A stretch of 64,000 nucleotides of DNA from Puccinia triticina (Eukaryota; Basidiomycota; Pucciniomycetes; Pucciniales; Pucciniaceae): assembly GCF_026914185.1 (NCBI RefSeq), contig NC_070566.1:3596001-3660000 (forward strand), written 5' to 3'. Positions 22,855 to 34,280 of the stretch are shown piece after piece; positions within the stretch are counted from its first letter, which is position 1, and each line of letters begins with the position of its first letter. The notes under the pieces were generated by a model. That model was given only the letters and a program-made list of their open reading frames with translations. It did not search any database and was not told where the DNA came from. Made by a program: the position numbers and the translations under genes.

Positions 22855-24051
22855 GTGGGCTGTTCACAAACTTATAGTTCTGTTGTCTTCCAGTTTAGGA
22901 TATTTACTGAATGTTGCAGCTGAAGATCTTGCACTTTTGGGGTCCAGTAAAGTTGAAGGTTGTTGATTGCATGTACACCAGTAACAATTATGGACATCCT
23001 CACTGGAACACATTTTTTTTTTTTTTTGGTAAGAGGTTACATAACAATAAATTCATAAGGAAGTTTGGAGTATGTACAACACACAGATTACAGAGGTTTC
23101 TGAGTAGAGGGTACGTGTACAGTGAGGGATTGCAAATATAGCTTGAAACTTTGGTGTGCCTTGGTGCTGTGTTGTAACCCCTCATGTCAGCCTCATAGTT
23201 GTGTCTGGGCACAATCTCTCAGTGAAATAGCCCCTTCCTTACATGGAAAGACAGCTTGACTAAAATGTAGTTTTCTATTGACTCATAAGTTGACTCCCAA
23301 ATCAACAATGAAATACCCAATGATATCAACAGCTGAAGTCTTGAGATAGCACGGGAACTGTGCTACCTGGTGGGAAAACTTCCCTTCAAGACTTGTGAGG
23401 ATGGTTCACATCTGAGGTTTGAGGGATTCTGCTGATGGCTTTTGCTTTGCTGATGACACTATGTAAGATTTAGTGCAACACCTCAGCACTGTAGATGGGA
23501 CTGGTTCTGCCGGTGACTTGCTGACCTGCATAAAATCACAGATAGATGTGGCATACACCTCTTTTTTACATCAGTTTGCTGATGGGGCATCAGGAGAGTT
23601 TCTGAAAGCTCAGACGTCAAGTTGTACCGTCCTCAGTATTATCACTCCAAGAAGCGTTGGTTGTCTTGAAGTTCTTTTTAGCGAGACTGGTGCTGGCACA
23701 AACAACTGCTGAGGGCCGGAGTGCAACCTGCCCTCTGAATGGCAGGCACTTCTTGTATAGCGGCCATCAAGCGGACTGTTTGTGTACTCCTGTGGATTGT
23801 GCCGGCCATCTACTTCCCCCCTCCGTTTCCACAGTCACAGTATACGATGGCCAGCAGATTTTTTTTAAAATCAAAATGAGTGTCTTGATTGCCAAGCATA
23901 TTCCAGGTGAAGCTTGTTGCGCCGCACGAGAATGCTCAACGGAGCGCCGACGCTTCCTCGTGCGAAGACGCCCGCAGAATGTCGTGGAAGTGGTGTACAT
24001 TAGGTTTCGGGTCCCACAAGTCAGCCGGTGGGCTCGAACTCGCTCGGAGGG
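22855..24051. other. Intergenic DNA before MON1
   Basis: No gene supported. 22900-23250 looks repeat-derived and contains a T-run near 23013-23028. 23460-23900 has no recognisable coding content. Confidence 0.4.
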
Positions 24052-24059
24052 TATATAAA
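24052..24059 (+). promoter_or_regulatory. TATA box of MON1
   Basis: TATATAAA lies about 35 bp upstream of the ATG at 24093 in a C-rich leader. The spacing implies a very short 5' UTR if that ATG is used. Confidence 0.55.
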
Positions 24060-24092
24060 CCGCCCTTGTCCAGCACCTCTCCTCTTTTCCTC

Positions 24093-26581
24093 ATGACCAA
24101 AGTGAGTACCAACTCCCCGCCCCACTCCTTCCACTACTGTCCAACTGACTCACCTCTGTTCGCCGTGCTCAGCTCTTCAGGATCTATTTACAGTAGATAC
24201 CCGATCGTTTGTCTCACTAGCTCAATCGAGCCACAGTGTTTATAAGTGACGATGATTCGAAGTCTTCTGTTTCCTTGAGCGAGAACTGTCTGTCGAGCAA
24301 TCGGCAGACTCGATGACCTTGGGCCATCTTCCACCACCCCGTCTTCACTGACAGGGCTCGTCGTGCTCGTCTTGACCTTCCGGGGTCTTGGCTGGCTGTG
24401 GTTGTGGCCAGAAATAGAGACTCTTCTGAACTTACACCTTCTGATCAATTTATCTGTTGTAAATATAAATGTGCTTGAAAACAATCTTGCAAACAGCGTC
24501 TCCGTACTTTTGAATTTGAGCCTCGTGGTCGTTCTGGTCGACTGTTGACACAATCTGACTTGCAGCCCAAAAGACCCACCAGCTTGCGCGCACCTCCCAC
24601 CTGAGCAAAGTCTTGCTGAGCTGGCCCACGTTCGTGATGAAGAAGCCCGCCGAGCAGCAGCTCAGCCACCAGCGATCAGTCTCCTCCATCAACAACCATC
24701 ACACCACCACCTCCACCCTCAGAACACTGCTCACCAACTCGCCCAGCAAGACACACTCAACCACCACCACCACCATCACCCTCGCCTCCCCCAAGCCCAC
24801 AACGACTGCCCACACCCCACGGGCAGACGACCAGAAACGCGCACCCGCACCAGCCCAGCCCAGGAAATACCACATCCTCACCAACGCCGGCAAGCCCGTC
24901 TGGTCGACCGAGAAGGAGGACGAAAACCGCCCGGATGGCGACCTCACCAGCCAGATGGGCCTCATCCAGGCCGTCATCTCCATCTTCGAGCTCGACGACA
25001 ACGACCAGCTCAGGTGAGCCCATCATCATCCGATCACACAACAAAAACACTACATAGCTTACCAGAACACCGCCTCCCCCAGATACATCGATGCCGGCCA
25101 ATCTAAAATCGCCGTCATGTCGAGACCGCCCTTGTACTTCTTGGCCGTCTCCAACTGGGGCGAGCCGGAGTCAACCGTAAGCATCCCAGAGCACATCTCA
25201 CAGTTGGCTATCCACTCAAAGCCGTCCCCGCCGCAGCTCCGGATCCATCTGGAATACCTGAACCTGCTCGTCCAATCGATCCTCTCGACCACCCAGCTCA
25301 AGAAGATCTTCGCCCAGCGCCCGAACTACGACCTGAGGGGCGCCCTGAGCGGGACCGAGGCGATCTTCGCGGGGCTCGTCGACCGGCTCCAATGGGACCT
25401 CTCGATCATGATGGCCAGCTTGGTCGTCTACAGATGTCCCCCCCTGCTGCGCGCCCGGATCAGCAAGCTCATCACCCCCTCCCTCACCCACCCCAGCCCG
25501 GACCATCCCGACTCGTTGGCGAGTACACTGCTGTACTCCATCGTCATCACCCAGGCCCAAGTCGTCAGCGTAGTCAGACCCAAAAACCACAGCGTCCATC
25601 CCTCAGGTCACAGCTCTCTCTCTCTCTCTGCCCTCCTTTCTACACATATAAACTGACTTGGTGTGGTGCGAACAGACTTGCAGATAATCCTGACAACGAT
25701 CCTGTCCTCCAAGTCGATCAAGAGCTCCGAGTCCTGGATCCCCATCTGTCTGCCAGGCTACAACCCCACGGGATTCCTGCATGCCTACGTGAACTTCGAG
25801 CCGGGCATCGATGTCGGCCTGGTGCTGATCTCGAAGGACCGGGCGGGCTTCTACGAGGCCCAACGGTGGTCGGAGGCGATCTTCAAGGACCCGGTGTGGG
25901 CCGAGTTCGACCGCTTGCACGCCCCGCTTCCCGCCTCCTCCTCCTCGCCCTCTGTCTCGCCGTCCCCGTCCTCCTCATCCACCGCTACCTCCTCCTCCAA
26001 AACCCCCCGCCCCGATCCCCCCCTCACCAACAGCCCCTGCGGCCATTACTTGCTCGAAGAGCTCGGGATCCCCGGGCTCAGACACTTCGTCTACAAGGAC
26101 AAGAAGGCCGTCCAGCTCAGCGCCCCCGCCTGGGAACACGACTATCTCCTCCCGGCCAACCGCCAGCGGCTCATGGCCAACTACCAGCTCGCCTTCGACC
26201 TCATCCACCCCAAGCAGCCCAAGCTGATCAAGAAAATCCACCCCGAGCCCGGCGGACAGCCTCCCCCCGTGGACACCGACCTCGACTCGGCTGCCTTCTC
26301 GTCCGCCGCCTCTCTCCCCCCGCCCCTCAAGTTCACCCTGTTCAAGACCCCGTTCGAATCGGTCATTGGCTGGGTACATCCACCTGCGCATATCCAGCTC
26401 CTCCCACTCACTGACCGCTTCGTCTTTTCCTTTCTGATAGATCACTGAGGCGAGTGAGATCTATGTGACGGTGTCGCCGCTGATCTCGAAGTCGGCGTCG
26501 ATCGTCATCGTCCATTCGGTCATCAGCTGGGTCAAGGCCCACCACAGCTCGCTCTTTCTGACGACCACTAACCAGTTCTAG
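24093..26581 (+). CDS. MON1: Vacuolar fusion protein Mon1 (Rab7 GEF subunit)
   Basis: With Ccz1, Mon1 forms the GEF that activates Rab7/Ypt7 on late endosomes and autophagosomes. Confident exons are ..-25013, 25083-25606, 25676-26373 and 26441-26581, with exact frame closure. A Ser/Thr/His-rich disordered segment precedes the first longin domain, which opens with KYHILTNAGKPVWS and continues ELDDNDQLRYIDAGQSKIAV. The second and third longin parts contain PICLPGYNPTGFLHAYVNFE, GLVLISKDRAGFYEAQ and, near the C-terminus, EASEIYVTVSPLISKSAS. A Ser/Pro/Thr-rich linker (about 25935-26040) separates domains. The N-terminus is uncertain: ATGACCAAA|GTGAGT at 24093 follows a TATA box, a possible exon starts at 24221, and the sequence from about 24313 to 24565 could not be joined in frame. 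Confidence 0.85.
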
Positions 26582-27316
26582 GGCCTGCCCCCCCCTGCTC
26601 TCCTCTGCCCCGACCGTCTTGTTTTTTTGTGTGTTTGGTTGAACGGGCTGGGGTTGTAGATAAAGCGCCACTTGATGGACTGTTGCGTAGAGTGCAGATG
26701 CCCAGCGTGCGGCCGGGCCCCCCGTCCAGAGAGACACGCGCTCCTCTGAAACACCTCCATTGCGCGACTGTCGTTGAAAAGATGTCGGGGCCCAAAATGC
26801 TCACTTCTGGCTGGGGTGATTCGTCGGGCGCCGTTTTGGGCTGGCTGTTTTTCAGTCCTGGGATGCCGCTGCTCCTCGGGCAGCCTGCCAGACAAGCCTT
26901 AACACTTTCCGTGAGAGATCTGTAAGCGCAAAGGCCCGTTTTGGGCCGGGCGGGCTGCTGTTCCTGCACGCTCTGCTCAGACAACACGATAGACTCGATC
27001 ACCAAGAACGGAAAAAGGGCGCTCCTCTGTGAAAACCCCTGTAGTATTCTGTAGAACGCGTAAGAAAAGAATATCAGCCAAATGAGAATCTCGAGATATG
27101 GCCTCATGATCCTCTGCCCCCATGACAAGAGTAAAGATACTCCTCCTCCAAACGTGAAGGGGTAATAGCAAGCAAAGATATAAGAGAAGGAGCTGCCTCT
27201 CCTCTCCCTCCTTGCCCCAAGAACCCACACTTGTCCACACTCTGCCTCCACTGACTCTGTCTTGCGCGTGTGGAGCACTCCCTCCTCATTCACGTCCCTC
27301 CAATCAACGCTGAAAC
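26582..27316. other. MON1 3' flank and unassigned DNA
   Basis: GC-rich to about 26960, then AT-richer. Overlapping open frames on both strands carry no recognisable domain. No gene called. Confidence 0.4.
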
Positions 27317-27496
27317 AAATACGATACATGGAGTGTATCTGGTCAACATTTTTCATTGAAGATGGAGACCTACATGTCCTGTTTTTTGTTCTCAGCCATC
27401 ATATACATAATAATGGCTTGAAACAAAAAAATAGGACATGTAGGTCTGCATCTTCAATGAAAAACGTTGACCAGATACACTCCATGTATTGTATTT
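27317..27496. mobile_element. 180-bp near-perfect palindrome (foldback MITE)
   Basis: Arms of about 80 nt (27317-27396 and 27416-27496) pair almost completely: ATACATGGAGTGTATCTGG on the left is complemented by CCAGATACACTCCATGTAT on the right, and AGACCTACATGTCCT by AGGACATGTAGGTCT. The central loop is about 20 nt. There is no ORF of its own. Typical of a foldback element. Confidence 0.75.
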
Positions 27497-27499
27497 CTT

Positions 27500-28721
27500 G
27501 CTCCAATCCCTCCTGGATGTGCTTCTCCGCCATGCACACAGAGGCGCTTGCCGCCGCCCCTGCCCCTAGCACAGACCCTGGGCCAGCGCGGCTACCAGGC
27601 CTATGTATTGCTGTGCGGCCAACACCTATTATCTTGCCCTGCCGCTACCTGCACAGGACCCTGGAGAAAGCCGCTATGCTGCGTCGGAGCGCGGTTTGGC
27701 GGGAGTTGGCCACTCTTGAACAGGAGCGGGTGGCCGCACAAGCACATTCTGCGGTTGAAGCGGAGCAGGTACTGCGGGTGCTGCTTCTGCGGGCAAGCAG
27801 CCTGGATTCGGCCCGGCTGCCCCCCGTACTCTGTGCCCCTGCCGGGACGCCTCGCCTGCCGATGTCCCCCTGTTGCATGCGGCCTGCTTCACTTTTGGGT
27901 CTCCTTGTCCACTGCTTCTGCTTGCTCAGGCCTTGAACCAACACTGAAACTTAATATTGTGTTTTTTTCCTAAGACCCAATAAGATCGGCATTGTGGCAT
28001 GTGTATTGTATCAAAAAAACAATAAAATGTGGTGGGCTTGGGTTAAAAGTGAATTGCACATTTTCTGGGTAACGGGGTTGAAGTTGAACCACCCATCCCA
28101 GCAACTCACCTGGTCTTGGATCATATTGGCACCCCAACATGTATGGATTGCATTGGTCTCCAAATACAATACCAAGTATCAGATCCAAAAGCAATCCAAT
28201 ACCACAAGATACCCCTCTGCATGTTTCTCCAAGCCACATTCCCTCACAACAATGTGAACATCTCTAATATGTGGCCCACAAAACAAATAGATATGTGGCA
28301 GTCTTTGCACAAATTTTATTACCAACAACCCCAAACCCAATCCAGTGTATGGATTGTATTGGGGATGCAGTGGATTGTATTAGTTTTCCAATATGCAGGG
28401 GTTGAAAGCCTGTGTATATTTTTGGTAGACCAACACAATACAATATATTGGTTTTTTTGGGATTCTCTAATGGGTTTGTTGAATTTTTCACTCTTGTGTG
28501 TTCCTCAACCTTTCCTTATATTGCATACATGCATGCATATGTAGAACCGCAGTCTAAAATTCATGTATTTATTATCTAAGCTTGTTATTCCTCACTGAGG
28601 AATCTACATCAGTCCTTAGCCAAATTTATCCCTGATTTCACAACTCTTAGCCTCCTACTCAAGACCTCAATTCTCCAATAATTGCACTGTATCCAAGATT
28701 AAGCCATAAGAATAAAGCTTT
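27500..28721. other. GC-rich island then AT-rich repeat, no recognised gene
   Basis: 27500-27950 is GC-rich with open frames on both strands. The plus frame ending at 27936 contains a helical stretch (AMLRRSAVWRELATLEQERV), but no family was recognised; it may be a captured fragment. 28010-28480 is a TGGATTGTATTGG-rich repeat related to 17930-18260. Confidence 0.3.
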
Positions 28722-28863
28722 TAACCACAAGGGTCAATCTAAATGCACGCCCTCTTTTGACTAGATGCACGCCAAAAAAGTGGAGTGCACGCCTGCACGC
28801 CAAAATAAATGGCGTACAGGAGCAGTGCACGCCATTTGTTTGGCGTGCATAGCTAGCCCTGCA

Positions 28864-31800
28864 TAAGGATCGCCAAGTGATACCCGTTTGGTGGTACCCG
28901 CCACCCGCAGGTGGGTACCCGCCAAATGGCGCGGATACCCGCCGTCGGGTGCCGGGTGGGATCGCGGGTGTCCAGAATTGCTGAAAAACAGCGGCGGTAC
29001 CCGGGTACCCCTGGGAAACACCCGCCACCTAGGTGGATATATGTGCCGCAGCATTGATATCCAGGGGGCATACATACATCCATCACCGCACCCGTCACTC
29101 ATTGCCCATCACCGCACCCGTCACTCATTGCCCATCACCGCACCCGTCACTCGCACTCCCCCCACCATCCCCTGGAATGGCTCCCACACCTAAAAGTCGA
29201 AAGCGAGCTCGAGAGAAATCCCCCCAATCCTTGACCTCGTCCACCTCAACCTCAAAGACAAACTCCCAGGCACCTCCTTCAGATGATTCTGATGTCACCA
29301 TCACAATCGATGATGCCCCCGGCAGCCAGGCAGAAACACCCACCGCAAGTCAACTTAACACATCCGGCTCTCGCAAATTAACTGACCAGGAGGAACTCCG
29401 TAAGTCCCTTCCTCTCCTTTTCTTTGCCTTTGAGAGGATATCAAGACATTAATTAAAAAAATATGTAGGCCGAGCGCAGAAGACCGCCGCAAACGCTGTC
29501 AGTACGGCCTACGCTACCTACCACAAACCCGAACTCTCCAACCAATTGGATAAACGAGGTCGTTGGATGATTGCTTACCCATGCAAGCTGTAAGTTTTCA
29601 TCTAAGTCGCTCATTGCCGCTGTTTTTTTACACATTCTAAGTTGGTTTTTATTTGCAGATGTTCATCTAAAATAAATCGACCAACAAACGACTCCTCTTG
29701 CAGCAACCTACTGAGACATGCATCCACATGTCTCATGAAAAAGCGCGAGGCAGACTCGAGCCGCAATCTGGTGGCTTTTGGAATCAGTGGGACTGGCGAT
29801 ATCGATCCTCAAGAGGTAAGCTCGATATCGCACAAAACAAACCTTATTAAAACGATTGTTAATTTGTTTTGTTTTGTATCAGGTACCACAACTCTGTGTG
29901 ATCTGGTGCGCCGAGGCTGCCCGGCCGTTTTCGGCATTAGCAGACAAGTCCCTCAAGGCACTCCTCCATCCTACTATTGTCAAGTACATGCCTTCCGATA
30001 AAATTCTCTCCCGATCGGTCCATATGCTCTACACCGCCGTTCAAGACAGTCACCGGAGAGAATTAAGTGTAAGTGACTGATTGTTTTCTTTCCTTCTACT
30101 TTGAACGTGTATTAATTTCACGATTCCCTGTCATAATGCCCTTCTTTAGAAACACACGGGTGCGATGTACCTCGGGGCCGATGCATGGCAATCACCCAAT
30201 GGATTTGACATCCTTGGGGTCGTTATTTATCGTCTGGTCGAGCTTGGAGGCGGCGAATTTAGTCTTGAGGCAATGCCTCTTGATTTTGTACGGTTGGCTC
30301 AGAGTCATACTGGCCAGTATCTAGCTGACACTGTACGTGCTGTCATGGAAAAATTTGGAATTCAAGATAAAGTGAGTTGCTCTCAAATGAAACACACATC
30401 ATGTTATTGCTGATTTCTTTTGATTCCTTCCAGATATGTGGCATAGTCACAGACAATGCCTCAAACAACTTGGCAATGGTTTCAGCAATGAAAAAATTCA
30501 AATGGGCCCGATTTAAAGGTGATGAACAGTGGATTCGGTGCTATGCTCACATACTCAACCTTATCGTTCAGTCTATCTTGCGACCGTTTGGTACGGCAAA
30601 TAAGCAGTCAGTAGCAAATCAACAAGAAGGTGATTTAGATTCATCTGATTCATCCAATGAATCAGATGAAGAAGATGCGGAGGAACAGATTCGCAGGTGA
30701 GTTCTTTCTCTCAATTTCACCTTTCTTCATCCACCATTTAAGCCCTTGTTAAAAAATCTAGATACAAGAACGAGGTTACTTCTCTGGAAGAGGACAATGA
30801 CCCCAAGACGGCTGATGCAGATTTTCAGCCAAAATATTTGGAGCCCGAGCTCACTGTTGAAGACATTGAGGATCTGAGTGATGAGGATGAAGACACTGAT
30901 CTTTACACAACCGCAATGTGCCGACAAACTCTGGCTAAGGTGGGTCAATTTTTCCTCAATCGGATTGGTTTTCTTTCTGATTCATCATATTTATCTCCTG
31001 TTTTCAGTTCCGCGCAGTGGCTCGCAAACTTCGCAAATCACCAAATTCAAAGGCCCAATTCGCCAAGCTCTGCGTAGAGATGGATTGCAAAAGGCCTCAT
31101 AGCGTTGTTCAAGATGTTTGCACAAGGTGGAACTCAACCTTTGATCAGGTGGTTGGCATCATTAGATGCAAGAAGGCAATGTGATTATTGATTTTTTATT
31201 TCTTGTCACCAATGGGAAAATAACATCTTGATTACCAACAGTCTGGTATGGCAGAAGGACAAGAAGCTTGGTTTGGATCGCAAATATCACATCAATTCCT
31301 TTGACATCGAATTAGCCGACCACTTGGTATCAATTCTCCAGCCCTTCTATGAGCAAACGCTTCAAGTATCGACATGCGGATCGGCTCGGTTAACTCATGT
31401 CATAGTATTCATTGACGAGATTACCAACATGCTGTCAAACGCCATCAAAGGATCTGACAACAATTACCCGCCAGCCCTGCGAAATGCTTGTTGAGTTGGC
31501 CTTAAGCTGACCAACAAATACTATACGCTGACTGACTGTTCACCATTGTTTTGAATCGCCATGGGTAAGCTTCTGAATCCCTTGTTAATATTTCCATGGA
31601 TGATGCTAACTAAATTCCTTTATTTTAGTACTACATCCATCATTCAAAGATGAATACTTCAAGATCGCAGGATGGGAGGAGGAATGGATTTCCGAGGCTC
31701 TGAGACTCACCCGAGAGCTTTTCAATGCACGTTACAAGCCTGTGCCAAATGTTCCAGCCCCCAATGACCCACATAAAACGACCAAGGTAAGAGTTACTCG

Positions 31801-32642
31801 GTTTCAATCAATCAAACTTTCATGATATTTGCTAACATTTGATTGAACCAGTCGAGGACTGGAAACATAGCACAATTGGGTGCTGCTCTTGCGGCCCGAT
31901 GCCATTCCATAACTGATCCGCTCAAAACGTGGCTAGCTTCGGGGCTAATTTTAGATGACGGTGCTCCAATTGATGCACTCAAATGGTGGATCCAGCAAAA
32001 GACCGCTGGCAATACACACGGTGGGCTTTCGCAAATGGCGCTCAATTTCTTGAGCTGCCCAGGTAAATTTTTCATTTGATGATTCCTTAATGTTATATCA
32101 GAAAGCTGACGTTTCTCATCAAACTTTCATATTATCTAGCAACGTCAGTTGATGTGGAACGCGCATTTTCCTTTGGCCACCATTATGTAAACCAATCTCG
32201 ACACCGTCTCAACTCGATTTCCGTTACTAGGGGTATGTTGGTGGCTTTTTATTCAAAGAATAACCTGATTGAGCCAGGGGCTCTTCAAAAATGGAAGGAT
32301 GGCCTCAAGGAAGAGCAAAAGAGAAAGAGAAAAGGGTAACACTCAAGCTCACAGTGTAACACTTTTAGTTATTGTTTTATTTTTTCATTTCATCATGTTT
32401 CTGGTTCCATACATAGTATATGACTAACTACAAATAGCGTAAAATGAAAGTACAGATTTTTTAAACTCGTCACCAAGGGTTTTGAGGGCAAAAAAACAAA
32501 AAAGTGCCCGTGGTACCCGCGAAAAACACCCGCGGTACCCGCCGGCGGGTGCCGGGTGGGATCGCGGGTGTCCAGAATTGCTGAAAAACAGCGGCGGTAC
32601 CCGCACCCGCCACGGGTACCCGGGTTCACTTGGCGATCCTTA
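28864..32642 (+). mobile_element. hAT transposon 1, nested, with 8-bp duplication
   Basis: 3779 bp. Ends are TAAGGATCGCCAAGTGA and its inverted copy, flanked by a perfect 8-bp duplication GCCCTGCA (28856-28863 and 32643-32650). Subterminal zones are dense in GGTACCCG/CGGGTACC motifs. A stretch of about 65 bp (TGGGATCGCGGGTGTCCAGA and following) occurs in direct orientation near both ends, at about 28942-29007 and 32540-32605. It carries the transposase remnant 29177-32339. Confidence 0.9.
29177..32339 (+). pseudogene. hAT family transposase with two nonsense codons
   Basis: Multi-exon hAT transposase starting MAPTPKSRKRAREKSPQ. A Cys/His BED-like finger (CSSKINRPTNDSSCSNLLRH) follows, then the catalytic-core segments MYLGADAWQSPNGFDILG (first Asp) and ICGIVTDNASNNLAM (second Asp), then RWNST, and at the C-terminus ATSVDVERAFSFGHHYV, the dimerisation motif. 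Two TGA codons at 31492-31494 and 31552-31554 fall where the related element at 44-47 kb has Arg codons (CGG), consistent with CGA to TGA transitions. Introns are short GT..AG. Other exons look open, so inactivation is recent. Confidence 0.85.
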
Positions 32643-32909
32643 GCCCTGCACACCAAAAAAGTGGCGTGCACGCCTGCACGCCAAAATAAATGGTGTACAG
32701 GAGCAGTGCACGCCATTTGTTTGGCGTGCATAGCCCTGCACACCAAAAATACTCCTTTTTGGAAGAATTTTGGCGTGCACAAACCCTCCACACCATTTTT
32801 TTTGGCGTACAGGCGTTGCATGCCACTTTTTTGGCGTGCATATAGTCAAAAGTTGGTGTGCACTGTTTTACATGCAGTTTTTTTGGGGGCACAGTTGGCC
32901 ACTGCACCC

Positions 32910-33165
32910 CAACGGAATGATGAATAGTGCCTCCGCCACTATGAATAGTGCCAGGATGAATAGTTTTCATAGTGGCCGAGCTTGGCGGAGTCACTATTTA
33001 TAGTGGCAGGGCTTGGCGGAGGCACTATTCATAGTGGCGGAGCTTGGCAGAAGCACTATTCATTGGCAGAGCTTGGCAGAGGCACTATTCATAGTGCGGA
33101 GCTTGGCGGAGGCACTGTTCATAGTGCAGAGCTTGGCGGAGGCACTATGAATAGTACATGAAATA
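32910..33165. repeat. About 32-bp tandem repeats (GGCACTATTCATAGTG)
   Basis: Six to seven degenerate units of GGCACTATTCATAGTG plus CGGAGCTTGGCGGA lie in the right part of the Mutator-like element. The leftmost unit is inverted (ACTATGAATAGTGCC). CACTATTCATAGTG is itself close to palindromic. Confidence 0.75.
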
Positions 33166-33502
33166 TGTCATTGGGCCGCAGTGGTCACACCCTATTTTGT
33201 TGTGCGCAACTATTCCCGCCAAAAAAAATGCATTCAACATGGTGCACGCCACTTTTTGACTAGATGCACGCCACAAAAGTGGCAAGCAAAGCCTGTACGC
33301 CAACAAAAATGGCGTGGAGGGATTGTGCACGCCAAAATTCTTCCAAAAAAGAGTATTTTTGGCGTGCAGGGCTACGCACGCCAAACAAATGGCGTGCACT
33401 ACTCCTGTACGTCATTTATTTTGGCGTGCAGGCGTGCACGCCACTTTTTTGGCGTGCATCTAGTCAAAAAGTGGCGTGCATTTAGATTGACCCTAACCAC
33501 AA

Positions 33503-34280
33503 TACCATACCAATAAACAAATCTTCAAGAGGCACTGGTTCTTCCAAAAAATTTAACTTTGAAGCATCACTCATGAGCATGCACATTCTAAAATTTTATG
33601 TTTCAAATTCTTGGAAACCAAAAAAGTAGCAGAGCATGAAGATATGTAGTGGGACCCAAACCAATTTCATAATCTAATGTGCCAATACTTTCTCCTAAAC
33701 TGTGTGCATCCCAAACACTCCACAAGTACTGCATGTGTTTCATATTTGTACCTGAACAGTTTCCTATAAATAGTCATTGAAACCATTTCATAATCCTCTG
33801 TAAACCTTCAATAATTATGTTCTCAAAACATATTTTCACAAACACCACTTCATTGTGTGTATGTACATAATTTCTTTTACCATTTCACCCCCCCAGCCCT
33901 GCTCCTCATTTGTTTCAACTTCACCTGATGATTTGAGTGCTGCAAAGTGACTGGCCTACATTTTCCTTGTGTGTTTGAAATTCACATAGTATTTCTGGAC
34001 TGTGCCCAAAACTGTGCTTCAGTCACTAAACATGATCTTCTCACATTCCTTGAAATAGATACTTCCTCTAGCTGCGCAAGATTGGTGATCCACTGAAGAA
34101 TCTTTTGAAACTTTCTTCATCATTCACCACTCAGCCAACTTTAAACCCTGCTCAATTCCCCACACCCAAATTCCTCATTCTGTCTACCAGAACATTCATT
34201 CAAATACCAAGACAGGAAGTCTTTAAACCAGAATCTTGGAAGCTTTGGCCAAGTGTAGAGAATACTGATCTACCCAAAAT
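33503..34280. other. AT-rich 5' flank of family copy C
   Basis: No gene supported. It contains the presumed promoter of copy C; no clear TATA box was identified. Confidence 0.4.

Larger units (their letters stand above)
28731..33493. mobile_element. Mutator-like TIR element interrupted by a hAT insertion
   Basis: Terminal inverted repeats of about 130 bp begin GGGTCAATCTAAATGCACGCC-like sequence and include TTGACTAGATGCACGCC and CACGCCATTTGTTTGGCGTG. They are flanked by a perfect 9-bp direct duplication TAACCACAA (28722-28730 and 33494-33502), the size made by Mutator-superfamily transposition. Removing the nested hAT and one copy of its duplication leaves about 976 bp with no transposase, so this is a non-autonomous element. 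CACGCC/GGCGTG palindromic motifs recur throughout the interior. Confidence 0.85.

Noticed and set aside
25392..26414. 340-aa plus-strand frame rich in Pro/Arg/Leu
   Set aside because: It overlaps MON1 in another frame, ignores its splice sites and has shadow-type composition.
24699..26445. Long open frames antisense to MON1
   Set aside because: They are shadows caused by the high GC content and codon bias of the MON1 exons on plus.
31560..31629. Apparent deletion in hAT 1 transposase relative to hAT 2 around TCFIPVYKLKG
   Set aside because: The corresponding hAT 2 segment is a stop-free intron with GT..AG ends, so neither copy has a deletion.
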